NCBI GenBank assembly: GCA_035535195.1
Contig: DATLQK010000034.1
Location: 1 to 64,000 of the forward strand
DNA: 64,000 nucleotides
Reading direction: 5' to 3'
From: JACDAN01 sp035535195
Lineage (GTDB): Bacteria > Actinomycetota > Thermoleophilia > Gaiellales > Gaiellaceae
The translations under genes were made by a program, and so were the position numbers. Position 1 is the stretch's first letter; each line of letters starts with the position of its first letter. Below are positions 1 through 8,099 of this stretch, one piece after another. Under the pieces are notes generated by a model. That model did not search any database. It worked only from the letters and a program-made list of their open reading frames with translations, and had not been told where the DNA came from.

Positions 1-624
1 GCGGTCTACATGGACAAGATCGCCTGCGGTCCCGAGTCAGCCGGGGCGATCGACATCGAGGCGCCGCCCGCCGAGAACGTCAGGGCCGCGGCGAAAGCCA
101 AGGGCGTCTCCCCGAGCGAGATCTCCGTCGTCGTGCTCGACCGGCCGCGCCACGAGCAGCTGATCGCGGAGCTGCGCGAGGTCGGCGCGAAGGTGCTGCT
201 GATCACCGACGGCGACGTCGCGCCTGCGATCGCGGCCGCGCAGCCCGGGACCGGCGTCGACCTCCTGATGGGGATCGGCGGGACACCGGAGGGCGTCCTC
301 TCCGCGGCCGCGCTGAAGTGCGTCGGCGGCGCGATCCAGGGCAAGCTCTGGCCCCGGAACGACGAGGAGCGGCGGAGCCTGATCGACGACGGCTACGACC
401 TCGACCGCGTGCTGCTCACCGACGACCTCGTCGGCGGACGCGACGTGTTCTTCGCCGCCACGGGCGTGACGACCGGCGCGCTGCTGCGCGGCGTTCGCTA
501 CATCCGCGACGGCGCGATCACCGACTCGATCGTGATGCGCTCACGCTCCGGCACTGTGCGGCGCGTCGAGGCGAGCCACTCCTTCGAGAAGCTCGAGCAG
601 ATCTCGAACCTGGCGCTGCGCTAG
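1..624 (+). CDS. glpX: Class II fructose-1,6-bisphosphatase, C-terminal part
   Basis: Hydrolyses fructose-1,6-bisphosphate to fructose-6-phosphate in gluconeogenesis. The frame is open from base 1, so the N-terminal third lies outside the window; 207 residues are present of the roughly 320-340 usual for GlpX. Family signatures seen are VYMDKIACGPE at the start, the GIGGTPEGVLSAAALK segment and FFAATGVTTGALLRGV near the C-terminus. It converges on the aldolase gene, with only 5 bases between the two stop codons. The two enzymes act on the same sugar phosphate, so the pairing makes functional sense although they are not co-transcribed. Confidence 0.93.
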   Translation, partial: AVYMDKIACGPESAGAIDIEAPPAENVRAAAKAKGVSPSEISVVVLDRPRHEQLIAELREVGAKVLLITDGDVAPAIAAAQPGTGVDLLMGIGGTPEGVLSAAALKCVGGAIQGKLWPRNDEERRSLIDDGYDLDRVLLTDDLVGGRDVFFAATGVTTGALLRGVRYIRDGAITDSIVMRSRSGTVRRVEASHSFEKLEQISNLALR

Positions 625-629
625 ACCTC

Positions 630-1652
630 CTAGGCCGGGACTTCCTCCTTCTCCCACTCCGGCGCGTAGTTGCCCTGCACCGCGGCGCCGTTGAACTTCG
701 CGCGCCGGTAGAAGGCCTGCTGCGCTGCCTCGACGTTCGCCTCGTCACCCTGCCACGCCTTCAGCGTCGGCGCCTGGAGCGCGCGGCCGTAGGAGAACGA
801 GAGCTTCCACGGATGCGGCCCGAGCGCGTTCATCGCGTTCAGGTGCGCCGTGGCATCCTCGTCGGTCTGGCCGCCGGAGAGGAAGACGATCCCGGGCACC
901 GCGGCCGGGACGGTGTTCTTCAGGCACCGGATCGTCAGCTCCGCCACGGTCTGGACGTCGGCTCGGTCGGACGCCTCGTAGCCCGACAGCACCATGTTCG
1001 GCTTCAGGAGCATCCCCTCGCGCTCGACGCGCTGGTCGAAGAGCTCGGTGAAGACGGCGCGCTGGGTGCGCTCGGTGGCGACGTAGGAGGTGTGGAGGTC
1101 GTGGTCGCCGTCCTGCAGCACCTCGGGCTCCACGATCGGGACGAGCCCCGCCTCCTGGCTCAGCGCGGCATAGCGCGCGAGCGCGTGGGCATTGGTCCAG
1201 ATCGCGTACTCGCTCGGGCGCCCGCCGCCGATCGACAGCACCGCGCGCCACTTCGTGAACTTCGCGCCGAGCTCGCGGTACTCGGCGAGGCGCTCGCGGA
1301 GGCCGTCCAGCCCCTCCGTGACCGTCTCGTCCTTCGAGCCGGCCAGCGGCTTCGCGCCCATGTCGACCTTGATCCCCGGGATGATCCCCTTACTCTCGAG
1401 CAGCTTGGGGAACGACGTCCCGTCGGCCGACGACTGCCTGATCGTCTCGTCGTAGAGGATCACGCCGCTGATGAACTCCTCGGCGCCCTCCGTCAGGAAG
1501 AGGAGATCCCGATAGGCGCGGCGGTTCTCCTCGGTCGACTCGACCCCGATCGAGTCGAAACGCTTCTTGATCGTCCCGGAGCTCTCGTCGGCAGCGAGGA
1601 TCCCCTTGCCCTCGGCGACGAGGGCTCGTGCGATCTCGTGCAGCTCTGACAT
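630..1652 (-). CDS. fda: Class I fructose-bisphosphate aldolase
   Basis: Cleaves or forms fructose-1,6-bisphosphate through a Schiff-base lysine (glycolysis and gluconeogenesis). It has 340 residues, normal for the class I family. Seen are the N-terminal GILAADESSGTIKKRF motif, the active-site lysine in GMLLKPNMVLSG, and the phosphate-binding FLSGGQTDEDATAHLN segment. The start ATG at 1652 has a GGGAGGG Shine-Dalgarno sequence a few bases upstream. Actinobacteria often use class II aldolase; a class I enzyme alone is not unusual in this lineage. Convergent with glpX. Confidence 0.95.
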   Translation of the reverse strand: MSELHEIARALVAEGKGILAADESSGTIKKRFDSIGVESTEENRRAYRDLLFLTEGAEEFISGVILYDETIRQSSADGTSFPKLLESKGIIPGIKVDMGAKPLAGSKDETVTEGLDGLRERLAEYRELGAKFTKWRAVLSIGGGRPSEYAIWTNAHALARYAALSQEAGLVPIVEPEVLQDGDHDLHTSYVATERTQRAVFTELFDQRVEREGMLLKPNMVLSGYEASDRADVQTVAELTIRCLKNTVPAAVPGIVFLSGGQTDEDATAHLNAMNALGPHPWKLSFSYGRALQAPTLKAWQGDEANVEAAQQAFYRRAKFNGAAVQGNYAPEWEKEEVPA

Positions 1653-1703
1653 CTCAGCCCTCCCGTGGTTTCCAGGAGTGATTATCCCAAGCTCTGCAGG
1701 CTT

Positions 1704-2153
1704 TTAGGCCGGACAGGGGCCGCGCGCGAACCCACGCGCCGCCCGGTCGCTCAGGACCCAGCGCCAGCGGTCGCCCACTCTGACGACGTGGTAGGTGGCC
1801 GTGTACGCGCCCTCGTCGGTCGTCACCCGGACCCTCACGGCCTTGGACGGCGTCCGCCGCGGGAGGCCGTAGACCGTGAGCGGCTGGTCGCGGACGTCGA
1901 GGATCAGCACCGATTCGATCGTGCCCTTCACGTCGATCGTGCGACGGCAGTCCTCGTACTCCTTGCGCGTGACGAGGCGCTGGTGTCGGGGGTGGAGCGA
2001 GTCCCAGACCGTCCCGTAGTCGCCGACGTACTCCTGCTCGATCACGTCCTTGACCACGACCCCGGCCGTCCGATCCTGCTCGTTCTCGGACAGCGTGCAG
2101 CCGGCTACGACGGCCGCGAGCAGGGCGAGGAGGAGGATCCGAGGCAGGGACAT
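1704..2153 (-). CDS. Putative lipoprotein of unknown function
   Basis: A 149-residue protein with a type II signal peptide: a positively charged start, a hydrophobic run LLLALLAAVV, then the lipobox VAGC, so it should be lipid-anchored outside the membrane. The mature part has no motif I recognise; it contains a Trp/Arg-rich C-terminal segment (GDRWRWVLS) resembling small NTF2-like extracellular domains, but that is a guess. It lies between the aldolase gene and tRNA-Gly and appears to be a single gene. Confidence 0.75.
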   Translation of the reverse strand: MSLPRILLLALLAAVVAGCTLSENEQDRTAGVVVKDVIEQEYVGDYGTVWDSLHPRHQRLVTRKEYEDCRRTIDVKGTIESVLILDVRDQPLTVYGLPRRTPSKAVRVRVTTDEGAYTATYHVVRVGDRWRWVLSDRAARGFARGPCPA

Positions 2154-2185
2154 CCGGCGGGCCTGACGGTATCGTTACGCCCGAC

Positions 2186-2258
2186 GCGGACGTAGCTCAG
2201 TTGGTAGAGCATCGGCTTCCCAAGCCGAGGGTCGTGGGTTCGAATCCCATCGTCCGCT
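2186..2258 (+). tRNA. tRNA-Gly (anticodon CCC)
   Basis: 73 nt cloverleaf: acceptor GCGGACG (2186-2192) pairs with CGTCCGC (2251-2257), the discriminator is T, the D-arm is TAGCTCAGTTGGTAGAGC, the anticodon loop TTCCCAA puts CCC at 2219-2221, and the T-arm is GGGTTCGAATCCC. CCA is not encoded. It reads GGG codons. The sequence downstream looks like an old integration site (tandem repeat at 2322-2343, then an accessory stretch with integrase and IS remnants). Confidence 0.96.
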
Positions 2259-2282
2259 TCGCCGGATTAGCAGGGCTTTTCT

Positions 2283-2343
2283 CGCCGCCGCCGATGACTT
2301 GATAGCGGCGGCGCGCGGCCTGTGCCAACGGCGGTGCCAACGG
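2283..2343 (+). repeat. Hairpin and tandem 10-bp repeat downstream of tRNA-Gly
   Basis: A 9-bp GC stem (CGCCGCCGC at 2283-2291 with GCGGCGGCG at 2305-2313, 13-nt loop) may act as processing signal or terminator for the tRNA. It is followed by two copies of GTGCCAACGG (2322-2331 and 2334-2343), 12 bp apart. Short direct repeats beside a tRNA 3' end are typical of integrase arm sites or attachment-site remnants; that reading is inference. Confidence 0.5.
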
Positions 2344-2424
2344 GCCGGGCCCAGACGGGTGCGTCAGGGCGTCACGGGATATGCTCGTCCAAGCCGTTCG
2401 GTCGCGAGCCCCTAGGCTAAAGGC

Positions 2425-2889
2425 ATGAAGGTCTTCAACCTCCAGGGCGATGACTGGGACCGCACGGAGGACCGTGAGGGCTGGCGCAGCAGGGACGCCT
2501 GGGTGGGCGCCCACATCGGGGCGGAGCTGCTCGGCGGAACCATGTACGAGCTCGACCCTGGCAATCGGCTCTGCCCGTACCACCTGCACTACGCGAACGA
2601 GGAGTGGCTCGTCGTCGTGCGCGGAAAGCCCACGCTCCGAACCCCCAAGGGCGAGCACGCGCTTAGCGAGGGCGACGTTGTCTGCTTTCCCCGGGGCAAG
2701 GATGGTGCCCACCAGGTCAGCAACCGCACCGAGTCTCCGATCCGGGTGCTGATGCTCTCGACCAAGATCGCCCCGGAAATCGTGGAGCAAATCGACAGCG
2801 GCAAGATCGGCGCGCGGAGCGCGAGGGGCGAGCAGATCCTGCTGAGTCGGCCCGGGCCGCTCCTCGACTACTGGGACGGCGAGGACTAG
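2425..2889 (+). CDS. Cupin domain protein
   Basis: A 154-residue single-domain cupin. The first cupin motif is seen as CPYHLHYANEEWLVVVRG (metal-ligand type His-x-His with a following Glu), then GDVVCFPRGKDGAHQV for the second motif. Such proteins bind a metal and act as small oxygenases, isomerases or sensors; the substrate cannot be read from the sequence. A -10 box TAGGCT (2413-2418) lies 6 nt before the ATG, so the mRNA is probably leaderless. First intact gene of the accessory stretch behind tRNA-Gly. Confidence 0.88.
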   Translation: MKVFNLQGDDWDRTEDREGWRSRDAWVGAHIGAELLGGTMYELDPGNRLCPYHLHYANEEWLVVVRGKPTLRTPKGEHALSEGDVVCFPRGKDGAHQVSNRTESPIRVLMLSTKIAPEIVEQIDSGKIGARSARGEQILLSRPGPLLDYWDGED

Positions 2890-2975
2890 AAATACCTAGT
2901 AAATGCTGGCGCCCCTCTTTTTGGGGAGAGCCCGCCGCTTGACCCCAGCCTTCCGGTCCCGGAAACGGAGGTTCG

Positions 2976-3188
2976 ATGTACCGCTTCCGGCTCGAGCTCG
3001 CGAACGGTGAGCCCGCCGACCGCCGACGTATAGGAGCTCGGTGATCAGCTGGCGCCCCGGACGACATGATCCCACTGCGACCAGGAAGAACGCTCCGAAT
3101 GCTCGGCGTCCGTGACGAGGACGCCGACAAGCCGCCGGTGCTGGTCGTTGAGGACGTGCCCGGTTCGAACACGAGCGACCCCGCCTGA
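2976..3188 (+). pseudogene. Decayed small gene (WRPG family, copy 1)
   Basis: The frame begins MYRFRLELANGEPAD, meets a TGA at 3042, and continues in the same frame after the stop as DDMIPLRPGRTLRMLGVRDE to a stop at 3188. Between about 3024 and 3062 a shifted frame reads PTYRSSVISWRPG, so two compensating indels explain the stop. The repaired sequence matches a second copy at 4927-5133 (shared core WRPG-x2-IPL-x2-GRTLR). I recognise this only as a type of short actinobacterial protein of unknown function. The rest of the 2890-3388 gap shows nothing I can support. Confidence 0.5.
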
Positions 3189-3388
3189 CGTGTCGTCGGT
3201 TCGATGAGGGCCGGGTCGCGGGAAGCGCCATGGCGTTTGGCTCGCCGCCCGGCCCGATCACCTTTCCGTATGCCAAACATGAAAGGCACGGACCTTCGAC
3301 CGGTCCCTTCGTGTAGACACGGGAAAGTGCAGATGATCGTCCGTGGCATCGATACGGCGAAGGCCTGCGAGCCTGAAAGGAGGCCACG

Positions 3389-4411
3389 GTGCATGGTGCG
3401 GTGATGTACGGGCCGGGCGATGTGCGGATCGACGAGCGTGCCGAGCCCCAGATCGTCGAGCCGACGGACGCGATCATCCGCGTGTCAGCGGCATGCGTCT
3501 GCGGCTCGGATCTCTGGCCGTACCGATGGATCGAGGATCTGGAATGGCCCGCACCGATGGGCCACGAGTACGTCGGGATTGTCGAGGAGGTGGGCGCGGA
3601 GGTTCAGGCGATCAAGCGGGGCCAGTTCGTGGTCGGTTCGTTCTCGGCCTCTGACAACACCTGCGCGATCTGCCGAGCCGGCTACCAGAGCGCCTGCGTT
3701 AACCGTGTACCCATGGGCGCGTTGGGCGCGCAGGCCGAGTTGCTGCGCGTCCCGCTCGCCGATGGCACGCTCCTCGCCACCCCAGACCTCCCTCCCGACG
3801 ATCTGATCCCGAGCCTGCTCTCGGCCTCTGACGTGCTTGGCACCGGCTGGTTCGGCGCCGAGGCAGCAGAGGCCGGCCCGGGCAAGACCGTCGCGGTCGT
3901 GGGTGACGGCGCGGTCGGCTTGCTCGCCGTGCTGGCGGCCAGGCAGCTCGGCGCCGAGCGGATCATCGCCATGAGCCGCCACGAACCCCGGCAGCGGCTC
4001 GCGTGCGAGCACGGCGCGACCGACATTGTCGAAGAGCGCGGGGAGGACGGCGCGGCCAGGATCAAGGAGCTCACGAACGGGCTCGGCGCCGACTCTGTCG
4101 TCGAGGCGGTCGGCACCCAGGACGCGATCATGCAGGCAATCAGCGCCACCCGGCCCGGCGGGCACGTCGGTTTCGTTGGGGTAGGTCACGAGGTCACGGT
4201 GCCTGGTATGGATCTGTTCTGGAGCCTCGTGCACCTCCACGGGGGGCCTGCGCCGGTGCGCCGCTTCCTGCCCGTGCTGATCGACCTGATCTGGAACCGC
4301 CAGATTGATCCGGGCAAGGTCTTCGACCTCGAGCTGCCGCTCGCCGAGGCCGCCGAGGGCTACGACGCGATGGATCAACGGCGCGCGATCAAAGTGCTGC
4401 TTCACCCCTAG
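3389..4411 (+). CDS. Zinc-dependent alcohol dehydrogenase (MDR family)
   Basis: Medium-chain dehydrogenase/reductase of 340 residues oxidising an unknown alcohol with NAD(P). Catalytic zinc ligands are seen as Cys in CVCGSDLW and the GHEYVG motif. The structural-zinc lobe reads NTCAICRAGYQSAC, with three cysteines where classical enzymes have four, as in some threonine-dehydrogenase-like members. The Rossmann glycine motif is VVGDGAVGLLAV. The GTG start at 3389 is chosen because a strong AAAGGAGG (3377-3384) precedes it at proper spacing. Substrate not predictable; the neighbours (cupin, VOC protein) do not form an obvious pathway. Confidence 0.93.
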   Translation: MHGAVMYGPGDVRIDERAEPQIVEPTDAIIRVSAACVCGSDLWPYRWIEDLEWPAPMGHEYVGIVEEVGAEVQAIKRGQFVVGSFSASDNTCAICRAGYQSACVNRVPMGALGAQAELLRVPLADGTLLATPDLPPDDLIPSLLSASDVLGTGWFGAEAAEAGPGKTVAVVGDGAVGLLAVLAARQLGAERIIAMSRHEPRQRLACEHGATDIVEERGEDGAARIKELTNGLGADSVVEAVGTQDAIMQAISATRPGGHVGFVGVGHEVTVPGMDLFWSLVHLHGGPAPVRRFLPVLIDLIWNRQIDPGKVFDLELPLAEAAEGYDAMDQRRAIKVLLHP

Positions 4412-4725
4412 GCGGCCACCGCAGCGCTGCTCTGCATGCCTCCAGTCCCCGCCGTCATGTGACGTTCCCGGACGCTGGCGCAGAGGTCACGAAGCTCTAC
4501 AGCGACTTCAGTCCGCCCCGCTGGCAGCCGCTCCGGGAGCTGTCCGGGCGGCCGACGGAAGCCTGCAGGCTCGGACAGTCTCGGACAGGGTAAAAAAGGC
4601 GCGCGCGCGAGAAGCCGCCGCGGCGAGGCTGGGACGAAAGGGGCAGTGATGAACGCACCACCTGCGTGTGCCCAGCTGTTCGACTTGGCCGAGGACGCGA
4701 CCGTGAGGCGGACGCGACCGTATCG
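4412..4725. other. Gene-free stretch
   Basis: About 310 bases after the alcohol dehydrogenase with no supportable gene on either strand. Its only clear structure is the first GGAC repeat array, annotated separately at 4570-4599. Confidence 0.5.
4570..4599 (+). repeat. GGAC 10-bp repeat array, copy 1
   Basis: Two 10-bp units, GGACAGTCTC (4573-4582) and GGACAGGGTA (4583-4592), followed by an A-run and GG. The array, its A-tract and the following GCG-rich bases recur at 10717-10764 with four units. Exact 10-bp phasing puts each GGAC on the same face of the helix, which suggests a protein-binding array or part of a mobile-element end; the function is unknown. Confidence 0.6.
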
Positions 4726-4926
4726 ATGCCGCTCAAGGCTGCCGTCCGTTTTCGGCTCCGCGACGGGAGTACGTTCGAGAAGGCACTCCCGCTCTCCGGC
4801 GAGGTCAGGATCCAGGACGTCGCCCCGGCGATCGGGCTGCTCGCGCAACCAGTCGTCAGGCATGTTGAGGATCCCTGGATTGAGGTCGCCGGCGGCGGTT
4901 GCGTCAAGGCGAAGCCGCGGTCGTGA
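4726..4926 (+). CDS. Small hypothetical protein
   Basis: 66 residues beginning MPLKAAVRFRLRDGSTFEKA. The amino-acid make-up (alternating hydrophobic and charged residues, few Arg/Ala runs) looks like a folded beta-rich protein rather than a shadow frame. No Shine-Dalgarno or clear -10 box is evident, and the start is the first ATG of the plausible segment. I do not recognise the family. It lies just upstream of the second copy of the WRPG-type small gene. Confidence 0.35.
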   Translation: MPLKAAVRFRLRDGSTFEKALPLSGEVRIQDVAPAIGLLAQPVVRHVEDPWIEVAGGGCVKAKPRS

Positions 4927-5133
4927 TTGAGCCGATCGACGAGCCCGCTGTGGGGCCTGACCGTCCCAATAGCCCACCCCGCCGACCCGCCAACGCTGCA
5001 TACCGCCGTGCCGAACTGGCGTCCTGGCGGCACGATCCCGCTGGGCGGAAGGACGCTGCGCGTGATCGAGTTCTCGAGCCGCACCTGGCGTCAGGTGACA
5101 TGCCGGAAGGCAGGCGCACGCAGCGCTCGCTAA
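4927..5133 (+). pseudogene. Small gene remnant (WRPG family, copy 2)
   Basis: The open frame contains PADPPTLHTAVPNWRPGG, then IPLGGRTLRVIE, matching the repaired copy at 2976-3188. The expected N-terminal beta strand (YRFRLEL in copy 1) is not found in this frame, and the tail after RVIE does not match copy 1, so this copy is probably 5' truncated and decayed. The only start available is a TTG. It could also be a diverged living gene. Confidence 0.4.
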
Positions 5134-5248
5134 CAGCGCAGCTCAAGCTCCTATAGGTTCGACTGCAGCCGATGACTTTCCAGGCACGAGTCAGTCGTAG
5201 CTCTCGAAGTCACTTGGCATAGCCAGCCCAGACGGAAAGGACACGCAA

Positions 5249-5644
5249 ATGGGCGAGTCGCTCAAGAGTGTTGGCGCCATCACGCTGTTCGTCGAGGACC
5301 CGCAGCGATCGAAGGAGTTCTATGGTCGAGTGTTCGAACTCGAGGCGGTGTTCGAGGACGAGAACTCGGTCGCGTTCAAGTTCGACAACCTGTTGCTCAA
5401 CCTGCTGAAGCGCGGAGCGGCCGTGAACGAGCTGCTCGGCCCCGTGCCGGCAGCGGAGCCGGGGGCGTCCTTCGAGCTCACGATCTGGGTGGAGAACGCC
5501 GACGCCGTGTGCGCCGACCTCGCGGAGCGCGGCGTCTCGATCATCAGCGGCCCGCTCGACCGGCCCTGGGGGATGCGCTCGGCCGCGTTCCTTGACCCCG
5601 ACGGCTACGTCTGGGAGGTGTCGGCCGACATCCGGTCATCGTGA
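5249..5644 (+). CDS. VOC family protein (glyoxalase/bleomycin-resistance fold)
   Basis: 131 residues with the beta-alpha-beta-beta-beta pattern of a vicinal oxygen chelate domain: an N-terminal strand GAITLFVEDPQRSKEFYGRV, a central LTIWVENADAVCADLAERGV helix, and the C-terminal AAFLDPDGYVWEV strand carrying the usual metal-ligand Glu. Possible roles are isomerase, dioxygenase or drug binding; not resolvable. A purine-rich GGAAAGGA sequence precedes the ATG. Confidence 0.87.
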   Translation: MGESLKSVGAITLFVEDPQRSKEFYGRVFELEAVFEDENSVAFKFDNLLLNLLKRGAAVNELLGPVPAAEPGASFELTIWVENADAVCADLAERGVSIISGPLDRPWGMRSAAFLDPDGYVWEVSADIRSS

Positions 5645-5659
5645 ACGCTCGCCGCTCGG

Positions 5660-5673
5660 TCGAGTGACATTCC
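5660..5673 (+). repeat. 14-bp direct repeat, left copy
   Basis: TCGAGTGACATTCC occurs here and again at 6190-6203, on both sides of the Nudix gene, with no mismatch. This may mark the ends of a small inserted segment. Confidence 0.6.
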
Positions 5674-5712
5674 TACACACTGGCCCCGGCAAGCTTGTTC
5701 GGCGAGATGCCG

Positions 5713-6147
5713 CTAGTTTGCCTCGAGTATTAGGAGCTTCCGAAGGGCCTCGGCGGTAGCTGGCCAACGGAGGTTCGTGAATGCCTCGCCGGGCTCGCAC
5801 CAGCGGTGATCGTCGTGCTCCCAGTCGAGGTTGGGCTCCCACTCATCCGGCGCAGTGACGTGAAAGCACGTCACGTTCACCTGCGCGACCGACGGGTCGT
5901 ACTGCTCCCGTCTGTCCGCAGGCTCCTCGGTCAGCGCGTCGACGTACTCGACCACTTCGACTCCGGCCTCGGCGTTGGCGACCAGTCCCGTTTCCTCACG
6001 CAACTCCCGCTCGGCGGCCGCCGTCGCTGTCTCGCCGGGTTCCACCCCGCCCGCCACGACGTGCCAGTACCCGCCTTGCACCGCTGATCGATGGAGAATC
6101 AGAACCTCGGCAGCGCTCTTACGGGTTACGAACACCGCGATTTCCAT
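5713..6147 (-). CDS. Nudix hydrolase
   Basis: 144 residues with a complete Nudix box, GGVEPGETATAAAERELR followed by EETGL, which coordinates the divalent metal and cleaves a nucleoside diphosphate linked to another moiety. The open frame runs further upstream into IS remnants; I start at the ATG at 6147 (MEIAVFVTR), where the first Nudix strand begins. A GTG at 6159 with a TACTCT box just upstream would give a leaderless alternative. Substrate unknown. Flanked by 14-bp direct repeats. Confidence 0.88.
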   Translation of the reverse strand: MEIAVFVTRKSAAEVLILHRSAVQGGYWHVVAGGVEPGETATAAAERELREETGLVANAEAGVEVVEYVDALTEEPADRREQYDPSVAQVNVTCFHVTAPDEWEPNLDWEHDDHRWCEPGEAFTNLRWPATAEALRKLLILEAN

Positions 6148-6189
6148 GCCCGTGCGCACGACTAGAGAGTATGGGTCAGGCACCGTTCC

Positions 6190-6203
6190 TCGAGTGACAT
6201 TCC
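6190..6203 (+). repeat. 14-bp direct repeat, right copy
   Basis: Right-hand copy of TCGAGTGACATTCC (see 5660-5673). It lies just before the IS110 remnant. Confidence 0.6.
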
Positions 6204-6240
6204 CGAACTCAATGTCATCCTCGGCCGGTGGTGGCGTCCG

Positions 6241-6708
6241 CTGAGCGGCGCAGACTCGGGCGGCGGCGGCTGACCCGCTGCCGCGCCTCGACGCGCGAGA
6301 TCGTCGCGCTCGAGCGTGAGCTGGAGGCGCGGACGCAGACGCTCGCCCCGGCGGCTGCTGGAGCTTCCTGGCTGCGGCCCGCTGAGCGCGGCCAAGCTGC
6401 TGAGTGAGATCGGCCCGATCGAGCGCTTCGCAAGCGACGCTCGGCTCGCCCGCCACGCCGGCGTCGCCCGCTTGAGGCCAGCTCGGGCAAGCAGCGGCGC
6501 CATCGGCTTGACCGTGGCGGCAACCGCCAGCTGAACTGCGCCCTGCACCGGATCGCCGTCACGCAAGGCCGCGTCTACGGACCGGCGCGGGCTTACTTAG
6601 AGCGCAAGCAGAGCGAAGGGAAGAGCCGGTGCGAGGCGCTCCGCTGCCTCAAGCGCAGCTGGCCGCACCGTCTACTCCAGGCTCAAGAGCGAGCCGTCAT
6701 TGACATAG
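6241..6708 (+). mobile_element. IS110-type transposase remnant, frameshifted
   Basis: Pieces of the C-terminal transposase domain appear in succession in different frames: a helix LTRCRASTREIVALERELEA, then LLELPGCGPLSAAKLLSEIG with ERFASDARLARHAGVA, then DRGGNRQLNCALHRIAVTQG, AYLERKQSEGKSRCEALRCL, and finally VYSRLKSEPSLT ending at TAG 6708. This order is characteristic of IS110 family transposases (helix-hairpin-helix, SSG-K, RGGNRQ, EGKSRREALRCLKR). At least three frameshifts are needed, and the N-terminal DEDD catalytic half is absent, so it cannot transpose. Confidence 0.85.
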
Positions 6709-6721
6709 GAGCAACGCTGGT

Positions 6722-6993
6722 GGCGTCTACCGGCCGCAGCAGAACATCCGCTTCGAGACCTGGTCTGACGAGTGGCGTGACTCGCTCGAGCGCAAAGGCA
6801 CAACCGTCGACTCGTACCGCTCGACCGTCGGCTACGCGAAGGAGACGTTCGGGTGGTGATCGTCCGGCGGCTCCGGCCGGCGCACCTAGCGCAGCTCAAC
6901 GCTGCTGCTGCCGGGGCTCGTGTACGTCGCCGCAACCGCTCGCCGCACGGGTCGCAGCGAATGGGGACCAAGCCGGCTGCTGCGCGGCCATAG
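6722..6993 (+). pseudogene. Tyrosine recombinase (phage integrase) N-terminal remnant
   Basis: One frame reads GVYRPQQNIRFETWSDEWRD, SLERKGTTVDSYRSTVGYAK, ETFG, then stops at 6857; the next frame continues VIVRRLRPAHLAQLNAAAAG. This is the SAM-like core-binding domain of a tyrosine recombinase (arm linker, W-x2-W helix, then the typical R-L-x-P-A-H-L segment). The catalytic domain is missing. It lies about 4.5 kb from tRNA-Gly, a plausible former integration site. Confidence 0.75.
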
Positions 6994-7133
6994 CGTCTCG
7001 CTCTTCTGTGAGCGCCCGGTTCGCTATCCGTGTGGGCTTGCACAACTACGGCTTCTACTCGTTTCACCCGCCCGGGCTCGGGTACGGCGTCTCCGATCGA
7101 GGCCACGAGGGCCACGACGCGAGGAGGGGTTAC

Positions 7134-7454
7134 ATGGCTGTACGTACTGAACGAGTGACCGGTGCCGCACCGCGAGGAGTCGTGGCGCGACTGGCGACCG
7201 AAACCAAGCAGGCGTTCAAGACGACGGAGTTCTGGGCGATGGTCGCGATCGTGGCGGGCATCCTCATTGCCTCATGGGTCGTCGATGACGGTGGTGGCGG
7301 GGACGGCGACGCCTTCCCAGCAGTTCGCGCATGGCTCTACGTCGCCATCGTGGCTTCCGCGTACATCGTGAGCCGCGGGCTCGCGAAGGCGGGCAGCCCC
7401 GAGCCGTACTGGGCCGATAGTGACGATCTTCCCGGGGGGAGCGACCGCTCGTAA
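7134..7454 (+). CDS. Small two-helix membrane protein
   Basis: 106 residues from the ATG at 7134, which has GAGGAGGGG a few bases upstream; longer frames upstream have no support. Two predicted membrane segments, FWAMVAIVAGILIASWVV and AWLYVAIVASAYIVSRGL, are separated by a short Asp/Gly-rich loop. I know this only as a type of conserved hypothetical in Thermoleophilia-like genomes. 6994-7133 holds nothing else I can support. Confidence 0.7.
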   Translation: MAVRTERVTGAAPRGVVARLATETKQAFKTTEFWAMVAIVAGILIASWVVDDGGGGDGDAFPAVRAWLYVAIVASAYIVSRGLAKAGSPEPYWADSDDLPGGSDRS

Positions 7455-7602
7455 GCGTCACAACTAGACGAGCTGCGGGCGCGGCCCGCGGCTCGTCTGG
7501 CGTTACGGGTTTTCGGGCAACCTATCGGGGACCGTCGAGAGGAGAATTCGAAGAGGCCCGCCGAGCGCCACGCCGACCGACACCGACACCTGAGGAGGAC
7601 AC

Positions 7603-8031
7603 ATGACCAAGACCACGGAGGCGATCCAGCACATCACCGCGGGCGAGCTCGCGGACGACCCGGACAAGGCGATCGAGGAGTTCGACATGGCGGCTGCGCT
7701 GATCGACGAGCTGTCCTCGAGCCTCGCCCAGCAGCAGGAGAAGGCCGAGGTCGCGGACGCTGGGGAGGACGAGCCCGAGCCCGAGGAGGGCGCCAGCGGG
7801 GGCCAGCCCGAGGACGACCAGCCCGAGGGCGAGCCCGCCGAGGGCGGCGTCCGCGGGAGCGTGACCGAAACGGCGGGCATGGTGGGCGAGAAGGTCGGGG
7901 CGGTGAAGGAGAGCGTCCCGACGCCGCCGACGCCGCTCGCGCTCGCCGGACTCGGGATCGTGGCCGGGCTGGCAGCCCTCGGTGCGCTGAAGGCGCTGTC
8001 CGGGCGGGGTGGCGGGGCCGAGGGCGAGTGA
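7603..8031 (+). CDS. Acidic protein with one membrane segment, unknown function
   Basis: 142 residues, start ATG with GAGGAGG upstream. An N-terminal helix (residues 1-50), then a Glu/Pro/Gly-rich linker (about 50-85), then a C-terminal hydrophobic segment LALAGLGIVAGLAALGALKA, suggesting a tail-anchored protein. No family recognised. The spacing to its neighbours (148 bases after the two-helix protein and 68 before the next gene) allows co-transcription. Confidence 0.65.
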   Translation: MTKTTEAIQHITAGELADDPDKAIEEFDMAAALIDELSSSLAQQQEKAEVADAGEDEPEPEEGASGGQPEDDQPEGEPAEGGVRGSVTETAGMVGEKVGAVKESVPTPPTPLALAGLGIVAGLAALGALKALSGRGGGAEGE

Positions 8032-8099
8032 GGGCCTGGGGCCGTGTCCGTCGCCGTCCGCCCTCAACGGTTCGCTAGCAGGGAATCCGAAGGAGGCGC

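Noticed and set aside
318..1649. Long plus-strand frame opposite the aldolase
   Set aside because: Arg/Leu-rich shadow of the aldolase gene; such frames are common at 70% GC and none shows a domain.
2197..2790. Minus-strand frame across tRNA-Gly ending GFEPTTLGLGS
   Set aside because: This peptide is the reverse translation of tRNA T-arm sequence and a well-known false protein.
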